Positions 54,199-63,900 of a stretch of DNA of 64,000 nt are shown piece after piece. Origin of the DNA: Bacteroidota bacterium (GTDB lineage: Bacteria > Bacteroidota > Bacteroidia > Chitinophagales > Chitinophagaceae); assembly GCA_016706595.1 (NCBI GenBank), contig JADJJH010000001.1, positions 558,001 through 622,000 on the forward strand, given 5' to 3'. The position numbers were made by a program, and so were the translations under genes. The number at the start of each line of letters is the position of its first letter. The first letter of the stretch is position 1. Below the pieces are notes generated by a model. It saw nothing but the letters and a program-made list of their open reading frames with translations, searched no databases and was not told where the DNA came from.

Positions 54199-55497
54199 TC
54201 ATTGAGATTTCAATTTCATTAGCACTAATTTATTGGAAGTGCCATTGAAACTTTGGATCTTTCCCATTACAACAAAACCTTTATCTGATGTCGGAGCTGC
54301 AGAAGGAAATAAATCAGCATAGTATTCTTGTAACGTGAATGTTTTTGTTACTTGCCAGCTTCCGTCACCGATCAGAAATAAGGTATGATTCGCACTAAAA
54401 TCATCAGTGCCGGAAACTATTCTGGTCTTGTGCGCCATCATTAAAAAGCGACCGTTACCGGGAATACACGAAACGATTCGATAACCCTTAGGTAATGGAA
54501 TCGGAATAGTGTCCTGCATCTTTGCATCATTTCCAATTCGAATAAATCCATTTGGAATTACCGGCGATTGGGCTGAGTATATTTTAGGAGAACTAAAATG
54601 AAAAATGGTGCTGTTCATATTCTCACGATACAATCCATTGCAGTAACGATTAGAATATCCTGCTCCTCTGCCAAAATCCGCAACATGATGGCCTGTCTTT
54701 AAAAAATACATAGTATCCAATGTTCCATTGGAATTCAATAGGCCAGTAACCAACCCATAATTCACACTGTCTATTCCGAGATTAGCATCGGATATGGCAT
54801 ATTGAAATAAATACTGGTTGCTAGCTGTAGGAACGATAGAATTTTGTCCAAAATTTAAATTCAACCAGCTGTAATTTAACGTTATTAATGTACTAAAATC
54901 GATAGCTGACCGCCATGCTACATTGCTTAATACGGAACTTGTTTTTAGCATATACCCACTGTGCACCAAGGAACTTCCTCCTGCATCAAGAAAAGACCCG
55001 GAAATAAGCAAACTGTTATCAGGCATTGTATATAAAGTAGCATTTTCAATGGAGATTGCTGAGCCATTTGACCGGATACTTGTTGGAAATTTTTCAATAG
55101 TATTATTCGATCGTATCGCATAAAGTACCAAACCAGCTGGCATTGCCGGATCAAAGCGGACCGCAAGAATAATGCTACCATCTCCCATCATAACCATATC
55201 CATGGGTTCGCAATCAGGAAATATTTTTTTCCAGATGAGATTTCCCTTCGGATCATATTTGATTACAACTGATTGTTTTTTAGTTGAATTTAAATAATAC
55301 AAGTATATGTTATCTAGTTTATCCGTTATTACTTTGCCATTCAGGCCCTGATACATTTCATCGTCTGTTGATTTTGAAATGGTATCTTCAAATACGCGTA
55401 TCCACTCCACATCGTTTTTTACAGAACTATTTTCCTCTTTCTTGCAGGAAGTGACTGCAAGGAACATTATCAATAATAAAATTACGCGCATTTTCAT
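54199..55497 (-). CDS. Propeller-like lipoprotein, type B'
   Basis: 432 residues with lipobox VTSCKK (Cys about 18). Sequence parallels type B through DDEMYQGLNGKVITDK, GNLIWKKIFPDCEPMDMV and the C-terminal GFVVMGKIQSFNG segment. It is 5 bp after type A', as a B/A pair in the opposite relative order to A-B at the far end of the cluster. Function unknown. Confidence 0.8.
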   Translation of the reverse strand: MKMRVILLLIMFLAVTSCKKEENSSVKNDVEWIRVFEDTISKSTDDEMYQGLNGKVITDKLDNIYLYYLNSTKKQSVVIKYDPKGNLIWKKIFPDCEPMDMVMMGDGSIILAVRFDPAMPAGLVLYAIRSNNTIEKFPTSIRSNGSAISIENATLYTMPDNSLLISGSFLDAGGSSLVHSGYMLKTSSVLSNVAWRSAIDFSTLITLNYSWLNLNFGQNSIVPTASNQYLFQYAISDANLGIDSVNYGLVTGLLNSNGTLDTMYFLKTGHHVADFGRGAGYSNRYCNGLYRENMNSTIFHFSSPKIYSAQSPVIPNGFIRIGNDAKMQDTIPIPLPKGYRIVSCIPGNGRFLMMAHKTRIVSGTDDFSANHTLFLIGDGSWQVTKTFTLQEYYADLFPSAAPTSDKGFVVMGKIQSFNGTSNKLVLMKLKSQ

Positions 55498-55502
55498 TCA
55501 GC

Positions 55503-57167
55503 TTATCTTGTTATAATTAAACTGGCAATGGAACTAGTATAACCCGCTTTTACCCGAACAAAATAAATTCCTTCCGATACAGCCTGTCCAGCTGTTGTAT
55601 TGCAATCCCAAACATACTGATGCTTTCCTGCAGAGAGTATTTCATTATTCTTAATTGCTATTTCACGGCCTAACACATCCACTATACTTATAGAAACATT
55701 ACTTGCATTGGTAAGTTCAAATGAAATGGTAGCGGAATTGTTGGCAGGGTTTGGAAAAACACTCATTGAACTTGCAGAAACTTCATATTGATTAATACCG
55801 GTGGAAAACGGCGCAAGATTTACCAGCCACATATCAGAAGTTGATGTAGATCCGTGATGTCCGCTAACATCAACATTGTTTGAATATGTGGATGCGTAGA
55901 AAACAATACTTCCATCATTTTTTGAAAGGATAGTTGTCGGTCCTTCTTGAAGTGTGCCTCCATATGTTTTTTCCCATTGCAAAGTGCCTGTTGAATTTAT
56001 TTTGAAAATCCAAATATCTCCTTCACCTATCAATGCTGAAATATCACCATTGGCTACAGTGCCATATTGTGTTAACCCTCCAATTATATATCCTCCGTCA
56101 TTGGAAATACCTATGCTATACGCGGTTTCGTTTGCTGAACTGCCATAGCATTTTTGCCATTGAATCAGTCCTGCAGTATCTAATTTTACGATCCAAATAT
56201 CTTGTTGGTTAAAAGCTGACCCCGAAAGATGCAAACCTGTTACGTCACCATCTGTAGAATTTGATGCGCCAATCATGATTAATCCGCCGTCTGGGGTGAA
56301 TTCAAAATTGCTAAAATTATCAAATGATGACCCTCCATAAGTACGACTCCATTGAACAGTACCTATTGAATCCATTTTAACCATCCATATACTTTGGGGG
56401 TTGGGGCCAAAAATATCTGTATTGCCAACTAAATCACCATCTGACGAGCCATATGTGAAACTTCCTACCAAGTATCCACCATCTGTTGTTCTTCTGATTT
56501 TAAGAAACTGTTCCATTTTTGATCCCCCAAAGCACTTTTGCCATTGCAGGTCTCCTGCGACATCAATTTTTAATACCCATCCATCATCCTCAAAACCTGT
56601 ACTACCCGGGTGAAGACCACTTACATCTCCGTCATTGGAAATGGTACTACCTGAAATAATATATCCGCTATCGGGCGTTTGCTCAATATAATATCCATTC
56701 TCAAAACTTGATCCGCCGTAACATTTCTGCCATTCAATATTCAAAGCAGAATCCAGCTTCACCACCCAAACATCACCTGTATCCAAAGACGAATGATTGT
56801 TGCTCACATCGCCGTCATTGGAATAAGTAGTACCCACCAGAATGTATCCGCCATCCATAGTTTGTTGAATATTGCCCGGTGCTTCAGTGCCGCTTCCACC
56901 TAAACATTTTCCGTCAATAACAACACCGTTACTGTTACATCTAGCTACCCATATATCTGAATTGGTTGAATGAATCCCGGTTATATCCCCATCGTTAGAA
57001 TAGGTCTGACCGGTAATCACATATTCACCATTGGAGTTAATAATCATGGATCTGGAATCATCCCAGCTAGTTCCCCCAATAGATTTTTGCCATTGGATAG
57101 ATGGTTGTGCGTACATCAAGGTACTGGTTAGAAGGAACACGGATAAAAATTTGAGCATTTTTTTCAT
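55503..57167 (-). CDS. T9SS-secreted propeller-like repeat protein, type A'
   Basis: 554 residues with signal peptide ending LMYAQ. Repeats such as WQKCYGGSSFENGYYIEQT and DSGYIISGSTISNDGDVSGLH mirror type A. The tail (about 470-554, VFPNPANNSATISFELT and GIYFVRVKAG) is a type A sorting domain. Upstream lies a 137-bp gap before the TPR/barrel protein, so it may have its own promoter. Probable surface adhesin or scaffold. Confidence 0.85.
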   Translation of the reverse strand: MKKMLKFLSVFLLTSTLMYAQPSIQWQKSIGGTSWDDSRSMIINSNGEYVITGQTYSNDGDITGIHSTNSDIWVARCNSNGVVIDGKCLGGSGTEAPGNIQQTMDGGYILVGTTYSNDGDVSNNHSSLDTGDVWVVKLDSALNIEWQKCYGGSSFENGYYIEQTPDSGYIISGSTISNDGDVSGLHPGSTGFEDDGWVLKIDVAGDLQWQKCFGGSKMEQFLKIRRTTDGGYLVGSFTYGSSDGDLVGNTDIFGPNPQSIWMVKMDSIGTVQWSRTYGGSSFDNFSNFEFTPDGGLIMIGASNSTDGDVTGLHLSGSAFNQQDIWIVKLDTAGLIQWQKCYGSSANETAYSIGISNDGGYIIGGLTQYGTVANGDISALIGEGDIWIFKINSTGTLQWEKTYGGTLQEGPTTILSKNDGSIVFYASTYSNNVDVSGHHGSTSTSDMWLVNLAPFSTGINQYEVSASSMSVFPNPANNSATISFELTNASNVSISIVDVLGREIAIKNNEILSAGKHQYVWDCNTTAGQAVSEGIYFVRVKAGYTSSIASLIITR

Positions 57168-57304
57168 GATGTAATTGTTATTTTCGGGGTTATAGAATTA
57201 TGCCTTATAGTTATTCTCATAAAATAAATTTATCAAGTCTTCAATTATTTTGCACTCAACGTTTATCAGCATCAATACTGTGATAAATTCGGGCAATTAA
57301 ATTT

Positions 57305-58339
57305 TTATTTCACTTTCTTATTCTTATACATCAATGTATAATTCACACCAAAATTCACTTGCATATTATTCATCGTAAAGTCATCGTCGATATAATAGTA
57401 TTTAAATACATTGGTGAGATCATCATATCGAGTACCTTCCTTATTCACTAAATCGGAATAGGCGGTATATCGAAAATCAACAAAGGCCTGGAATCCTTTT
57501 AATCGGTAAGCAAGTCCGGCGCCACCAAAATATCCCAACATAAAACTATTTCGATAATCGGTTCGGTTTACGATATCTTTTAAATCATCTCGCGTAGTTG
57601 TACTTAATGCATTGGTTAAAAATGAGAAGCAAGCACCTGCTTGAACATAAGGATACAATCTCTTAATTGGAATGTAATACTTAACAGATAAGGGTAAATC
57701 AAAATACGACATTTTTTCGGAATAATTCACGGTAGTTTGTTCAACACTATCTAATCGGTGTTCATAATTCGATTGGCGATAGCGAAGACCTAATTCAGCC
57801 CATAAATTTTTATAGGCACGACCTTCAAATTGAACACCAATCTGAAATCCTCCTTTGTTTTTATAAGAAGCGTATTGCGACTCATCGTCATTATGAACAA
57901 TTGAATACGTTTTTTCCGCACTCACAAAGCTTTGATTATAACCTACACTAAGTCCGAATAAAAACATAGGCGCCGGTTTATATTTTTCGAATAAGGCACT
58001 TAATTTCGGATCATCTTTAAATTTATCAGGCTTATAGTTAGGGTCAATTTTCATGATTTTTGCGGCGGCATCATCAGCTGCTTCAAGGTTATCAATTTTC
58101 AGATAGCTTAGGATAAGCAGTTTGTAAGCTTGAATTTTATCGGCTTTGTCGAGCTTACATTCATTAAGCGTTGAAAGTAATAACTTAATGGTTAAGTCAT
58201 AATCATCTTGATCATAACTTGTACTGGCACTTTTTAATTTAATGATACAACTGTCGGATTGTGCACTCACACTTTGCGACAATAGACTCAAAAAAACGAG
58301 CGTAATAATAGCAGAAAAAAAATTGGTTTTCATGTTCAT
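57305..58339 (-). CDS. Outer-membrane beta-barrel protein with N-terminal TPR domain
   Basis: 344 residues with signal peptide ending SVSAQ. Residues 25-115 hold two to three TPR-like helical pairs (SYDQDDYDLTIKLLL, NLEAADDAAAKIMKIDPNYKP). Residues 125-344 form an outer-membrane beta-barrel of the PorT/OmpA-barrel-like type (LFGLSVGYNQSF, LWAELGLRYRQSNYE, GYFGGAGLAYRL). The periplasmic TPRs could bind partner proteins. It is 30 bp after lipoprotein G, in the same operon direction. The cluster's outer-membrane assembly point is a plausible but untested role. Confidence 0.8.
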   Translation of the reverse strand: MNMKTNFFSAIITLVFLSLLSQSVSAQSDSCIIKLKSASTSYDQDDYDLTIKLLLSTLNECKLDKADKIQAYKLLILSYLKIDNLEAADDAAAKIMKIDPNYKPDKFKDDPKLSALFEKYKPAPMFLFGLSVGYNQSFVSAEKTYSIVHNDDESQYASYKNKGGFQIGVQFEGRAYKNLWAELGLRYRQSNYEHRLDSVEQTTVNYSEKMSYFDLPLSVKYYIPIKRLYPYVQAGACFSFLTNALSTTTRDDLKDIVNRTDYRNSFMLGYFGGAGLAYRLKGFQAFVDFRYTAYSDLVNKEGTRYDDLTNVFKYYYIDDDFTMNNMQVNFGVNYTLMYKNKKVK

Positions 58340-58369
58340 AATTTTAATGAATAAAAGAGTTTTTTTTAT

Positions 58370-59617
58370 TTAATTGTTGATGATATTTCCGTTAGGGTCT
58401 AAATGTAAGTATAGCAATTTATTAGTAGTTAGTTTATCCTTTAGTAAGCCTATTAATGCCATACTTCCATCGGGCAAGTAAGTTAAATCAAATCCTTTTG
58501 CAGGGTCTGATGTTTCTAGGGTTTTAGACCAACTAAGCTGTAAATCTTCATTGAGTTTTATCAAGGCTATTTTATTAGGCGAAACCACATCATTTGCAGA
58601 TAATTGATTATTACTACCCACTAAAATAAACCCACCATCGGGTGTCTTTAAAATATTTTTAATAAGGGTAGGGGTTCCATCGATACGTGGTAAGATTTTT
58701 TCATTTTCAAGAATTCCACTTAACGAGTAGGTTCTAATAAATACATCACCAAAACCCTCGAATATACTATTTGATGTTTTGCACCCAAACAGCAAAATTT
58801 TATTTTGATAAGACGAATATAAGCCGGATGAATTTTCAATATGAGTAGAATCAAAATTTGTACTATACCATTTTTTACTAAGGTTATTATCTAAGGCCCT
58901 GATGAAACAATTATCGATAAGCTGATCATATAAATCATACGTAATACCCTGAATAATAATTAAACTATCATTGGCTTGAAAAAACTGTGAATACTTTTCA
59001 CCATAATTTAAACCGGTACCATAATGATTTGCTGCTGGTGATGGTAATTTTGTTTTTGTAATTTCAGACCCACTTGTGCTTATTTTTTGAATATAATATC
59101 CTGATCCATATTGTTGATACATAACCATATATTGCTGATCAAAACTTAAACAAACAGCAGGGGCATTTATATTATAATTTGAACTTGATAATAGATTTAT
59201 TTGAGACCATGCAATTTGTCCATTATCATTAATTTTATAGTTGGCAATAAAGGGAAGATTATTACTTGAAGCACTTACAAAGAAACCGCCATCAACACCT
59301 TTCATTGCATGGATATGTTGAAAGATAGTATCTGAAAGTTGAATAGTTTTAATCACTTCACCATTGGGCTTCAATAAAAATAATTCTTGCTTAAGAGGTA
59401 ATGGGAAATTGGTTCCGGATGTAACATAAGCAAGTATATTCCCATTAATTGACGAAACCATTTTTACCTGTTTAGGTTCATTGATTGTTTGGATCATTTT
59501 TATGGAGGAATTGCTGGATTTAGAATTATTTTTTTTGCATCCTTGAGATAATAAAAGTATAAGCAACAACCTCAGATAAACTGTATTTTTTAACTGGAAG
59601 ATATTTTTTAGAAACAT
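58370..59617 (-). CDS. Propeller-like lipoprotein, type G (C-like C-terminus)
   Basis: 415 residues with lipobox LLSQGC (Cys about 27). The last blades (TPDGGFILVG, IALIKLNEDLQLSWSKTLE, ending HLDPNGNI) resemble types C and C', but the N-terminal half is distinct. It lies between the T9SS protein H and the barrel F, with 64- and 30-bp gaps. Unknown binding function. Confidence 0.75.
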   Translation of the reverse strand: MFLKNIFQLKNTVYLRLLLILLLSQGCKKNNSKSSNSSIKMIQTINEPKQVKMVSSINGNILAYVTSGTNFPLPLKQELFLLKPNGEVIKTIQLSDTIFQHIHAMKGVDGGFFVSASSNNLPFIANYKINDNGQIAWSQINLLSSSNYNINAPAVCLSFDQQYMVMYQQYGSGYYIQKISTSGSEITKTKLPSPAANHYGTGLNYGEKYSQFFQANDSLIIIQGITYDLYDQLIDNCFIRALDNNLSKKWYSTNFDSTHIENSSGLYSSYQNKILLFGCKTSNSIFEGFGDVFIRTYSLSGILENEKILPRIDGTPTLIKNILKTPDGGFILVGSNNQLSANDVVSPNKIALIKLNEDLQLSWSKTLETSDPAKGFDLTYLPDGSMALIGLLKDKLTTNKLLYLHLDPNGNIINN

Positions 59618-59681
59618 GTTAAGTTTTATAATTGTGATAGGTCTGTTTGTTGGCAGACAAGTTCTGGTGTACCATTCGTTT

Positions 59682-60923
59682 TTATTGCATTACCACTTTT
59701 TGCGTGCCAATATACGTTCCATTCAAAGTCGAAAAATTCATGAAATAGATTCCGGGTTTCAGTTCTGAAATTTGATAATGTGATTGGTCTGGTGTTACAG
59801 TAAATTGATCAATTAGACTACCTTTACCATCGATAATTTGGGCTTGCATAAATTGTGTAAATCCATCAATAGAAATACTTTGGGATGTGATAGGGTTTGG
59901 TGAAATTTTAATTGAAGAAGCAAGATTTAATTCATCAACCCCAACTGGATAAACATTTTGTGTGGCTACGCCAACACACCCGCACTTAAGCGGAACATTC
60001 ACGCTGTATGTTCCAAATTGCGTAGTGGTATACGAATTTGTAGTTGCGCCAGATATTAGGGTTCCATTATGAAACCATTGATAACTCGGGTAGGTTCCAG
60101 TTGTTAGTACATTGCCTGTTTTTGTAATTTCAGGTTGTGCCTCTAGTGAATCCATAAAAGCAATGGTATTAGCCCATAATCTATCATTCGCACTGTTGAT
60201 CGTGTTACCTGCACTTATACCACCTAATGATGTATAAACATCTCCATCAGCAACCACTAAATCTAAGGTCTTGCAATCTAAATACATCGTAGGATGACCG
60301 GCAGCATCATCGGCTAACACAATTGAGTTAGCAGGATAGGTTGTGAAATAACCTTGTGAAGATCCACCTTGATTTGCAGTGCTTACATTGCCAAACGGAC
60401 CTGCAAATAGGGTAGAGGCTGTGCCAGCTGCTGTTGGAACAACCGAAGTAGGAAATACAAGTGCCATATCAAATCCCCATCGTGAATTTAAAATAGTAGG
60501 TTCAAATACTCCTGGATTTGGCGACCCTGCACCGATAATTAATTTACCACCATGCATAGACCAACTTAAGAATGAATCTAACTCAGCTTCCGAAAATGTT
60601 TCCAATGAGAAATTGATCTTATCAAATATACCATAGTAAAAAAGATCGATATTAGTACTATCTCCAATACTTTCTAAACTACCGGTTGTTGCATAGGCAT
60701 CTACAATTGAAATTGTTTTTCCGAATGTACCTGAAGTTCCAAAATTGGATACATCTAATAATTTAGCTCTCGCATTTACCATTTGTAATCCATCTAAGGT
60801 ATAACCACCATCTGCAAGAGGCTGTCGATTGGTAGTAATGGAATGGATGTTGATATTACCTTGAGCAATGACTTGTAAAAAAGATACAAGATGTAATGTA
60901 ATAACGAATAAAATTTTTTTCAT
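59682..60923 (-). CDS. T9SS-secreted protein with GATase-like and Ig-like domains (H)
   Basis: 413 residues with signal peptide ending VIAQ. The first 230 residues resemble a class I glutamine-amidotransferase/ThuA-like alpha/beta domain (LSWSMHGGKLIIGAG). A short Ig-like segment follows (YPSYQWFHNGTLISGATTNS). The tail (about 330-413, IKISPNPITSQSISID and PGIYFMNFST) is a type A sorting domain. A catalytic Cys is not obvious, so binding rather than enzymatic function is likely. It follows the STAND gene by 55 bp. Confidence 0.8.
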   Translation of the reverse strand: MKKILFVITLHLVSFLQVIAQGNINIHSITTNRQPLADGGYTLDGLQMVNARAKLLDVSNFGTSGTFGKTISIVDAYATTGSLESIGDSTNIDLFYYGIFDKINFSLETFSEAELDSFLSWSMHGGKLIIGAGSPNPGVFEPTILNSRWGFDMALVFPTSVVPTAAGTASTLFAGPFGNVSTANQGGSSQGYFTTYPANSIVLADDAAGHPTMYLDCKTLDLVVADGDVYTSLGGISAGNTINSANDRLWANTIAFMDSLEAQPEITKTGNVLTTGTYPSYQWFHNGTLISGATTNSYTTTQFGTYSVNVPLKCGCVGVATQNVYPVGVDELNLASSIKISPNPITSQSISIDGFTQFMQAQIIDGKGSLIDQFTVTPDQSHYQISELKPGIYFMNFSTLNGTYIGTQKVVMQ

Positions 60924-60978
60924 GTTTTTAAGTTTTTGTATATTAATTTTTGTTATCGTTCAATGCTTACACGGTTGA

Positions 60979-63900
60979 CTATTTATGAAATGGTACATCC
61001 GCACCAATATAAGTATTCCATTCTTCGGTTGAAAATTTTCGTTTGAGTTTAGCATCTAATTTCTTTTCGAAAATGGAAGTTTGAATAGGGTAGGCGCTGA
61101 TGGTTTTATCTGCACAAGCGACATACAAAATTTCACCTGCATATACAGCAATCGATTGAATACTTTGGATACAACGAATTTCAATAGGTTTTTGTGAAAT
61201 GTCAGAAAGCTGGTAGATATGTATAATTTTGTTTGCGGTGGCTGTTATCAAAATATCATTTTTTTCATCTAAGGTGATATTGTCAGCACTTCCTCCTTCA
61301 TTTAGGGTTCGAATAAGTGAACCATTAGAAGAATATACTTGCACTGCACCATTTGAATAGCCAATAGAAATATATTTATTTCCGGTTTGTATACATTGAA
61401 CTCGAGAGCCGCTTAAATTGCTGAAAATTTTCTTTTCGTCGTTACTTATATTATATAAGCTTACTGTACCATCTTCTGCACCAACATAGAGTTGTGAATT
61501 TGATGTATTAAATGATAAGGATCGTATACGAGAGTTAAATTTAACACGTTTTATTTCAGTATAATTTTTCCAAAGAATTACGATACTATCTCTACCTCCA
61601 CTTGCAATCATCGTTCCGTCATTTGAAAAGCAAACAGAACGAATTAATCCTTTATGACCTTTCAAAACATGAGGCTCTGAAGGATTTTTAAGATTGAATG
61701 CTACTATGTGATTATTTTCAGTTCCATACGCAGCTTGCTCTCCGGTTTCACTTAAGTATGAGGTATTCATAGTAGATGAAATTCCGCTAAGTGATGTCTT
61801 GTTAATTAAGGTATGGTTAGTTACATCATAATTTTTTACAGACGGTATGCTCATTAAATTTACTAAACTCTTTCCTTTCACCGCGATCATTTTAATTTCA
61901 TCATTTTCACGAATGGAAATTGTTTTAAAATCTGGATCAACTTTTTGAGTTGCACTTAGTAAGGCATTATAAAGTTGATAATCGTGGAGATTGCCGCCAT
62001 TTTCTTTTGCCATTGTATAAGCTTGTTTTGCTAACAAACCTGATAACTGTTCATCATCTTTTTCTTGCAATGATTTGAAAGCAATATTTTGGCTGATAGA
62101 AACAAGTCGCAATCGAGTAGCTTCTGCTTTTGAAATATCTGCTTTCTCTTTTTGCAATAAAGCCTCCTGACTTTTTTGTTCGGCCAATTGTTTTTGAACT
62201 CGTGCTTCTGATTCCTGTCGTTGCGCTTCTTGTCGTTGTCGAATCGCTTCTCTTTCTTGCGAAGTAGCTCTTGAAGCTTCCAATTCGGCCTTTGCTTTTT
62301 GCTCTTTCGCTAATTTCGATTGTTCCCCGGCAATATTAGCTTGCAATTCGGCAAAGGACTTGGCATCTAGAGCCTCTTTAGAGGCATCTAGAGCCATTTC
62401 CTTCGCTTTTTCCGCAAGCTGCTTTTGGTTTAGGGCTTCTACAGTTTTTAAATTAGCTATTTTACTTTTATCGGTTGCTTTTTTTGTTTGAAATAATGCC
62501 CAAAGTGTAAGCACAGAAACAATAAGCAAGAATCCGCTTACAGCAAATTGAATAATTCTTTTTCGTTGTTGTTTTCGATTTAATTCGGCTTTTCTTTCAT
62601 CTTCACTTTCCGCTAAAAATTTAACGGCATCTTCAAAATGTTCGTTATATTGATTAGCCCAAGCGTGATTTGGTTTGTTCTTCGTTTTCCAATCAATGGC
62701 AACTTGAAGTTCCGGATCTCTCCAAAGCGCAGCTCTTCCTTCTTTATGCAGAATTGCACCACTGCAAAGTCGTTGATAAATTTCAGCTGAATCGGTTTCT
62801 TCTTCTACCCATTTTTTTAAACGATCCCAACCACGCATTAAACTTTCATGAGATATATCCATGACCGTATTTTCTGAAATTTCGATATTTTCAGCTGGAA
62901 GAATAAAAGTTCTACCCAATTTACGAAAAGGGTAAAGCACATCTTTTACATCCTTGATTGAGGCACCTGTAATTTCCATTAATCGATGAATCGTTGTGGG
63001 GCGACGAACACCTCGATTTTCGCCGGTTTTTACAGTTAAACATTTAAATAGATTTTCAATTAACTTTTTATGTTGATCGGTTTTTAGTTCATTAAATGCT
63101 TCATCCGCATGTCTAGATAAAGCATGGTGCATAGTACCTATCATTTCATAATGGCGGATATCCATGGGTTCACCTATTGTGGCGGTTTCAATCCATTTAT
63201 CCCATGTGCGCATCAGTGCATGTTGCAGCACGGGTAATTGATCAGGATTATCACCCAAGTCATTTGTAACCATTTGTACGAGACGCGGAGAAATTTTGCC
63301 ATTCGCGTACTGAACGGGTCCGGTAATAACCAATTTATTTTGCTTTTCATTTAATCGCGGTACAAGATAATGTCCATCATTAATTGCTTCAGGCAAGCCT
63401 TCGAATCGAACACAATCGCCTAAAAAATCAGATCGAATGGTTAGAATTACATAAATTGGCACATCTCGTTGGCGAACAGCATCAATAATTAAGTTGACAA
63501 ATTTTTCACTTTCTGCATCATTATGCTCAATGCCCTCGCCGGTAAATCGAAAAGTTTCCTCAAACTGATCTAGCAAAATGAGGAGATTATTTTCAGGCTT
63601 CATGAGTCCTCTTACAGATTGCACTAAACCTAATGAACTTTCTTGCATTAATTGGTTCATTCTTTGCAGTTGGACATCGTTCTCCTTTTTGATGTCTGTT
63701 GCAAAAACGTGAGTTTCCATTAATGATGCAGCCAAATTCGAGATAGGGGAGTTGCCAGGCTTCATCGTTGCAATCAACCATTCTTTGTTATCATCATTCA
63801 TCCTTCCATGTTGGATAGTGGGTAGTAAACCTGCACGCACTAAGGATGATTTACCTGAGCCGGACGTTCCAACTATCGCAACAAAATGGTTTTGTTCTAG

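Noticed and set aside
44863..57167. Repeated DNA motifs that might be a CRISPR array
   Set aside because: Repeats are protein-coding (DGGYI / WQK blades), degenerate and in frame, without equal spacers.
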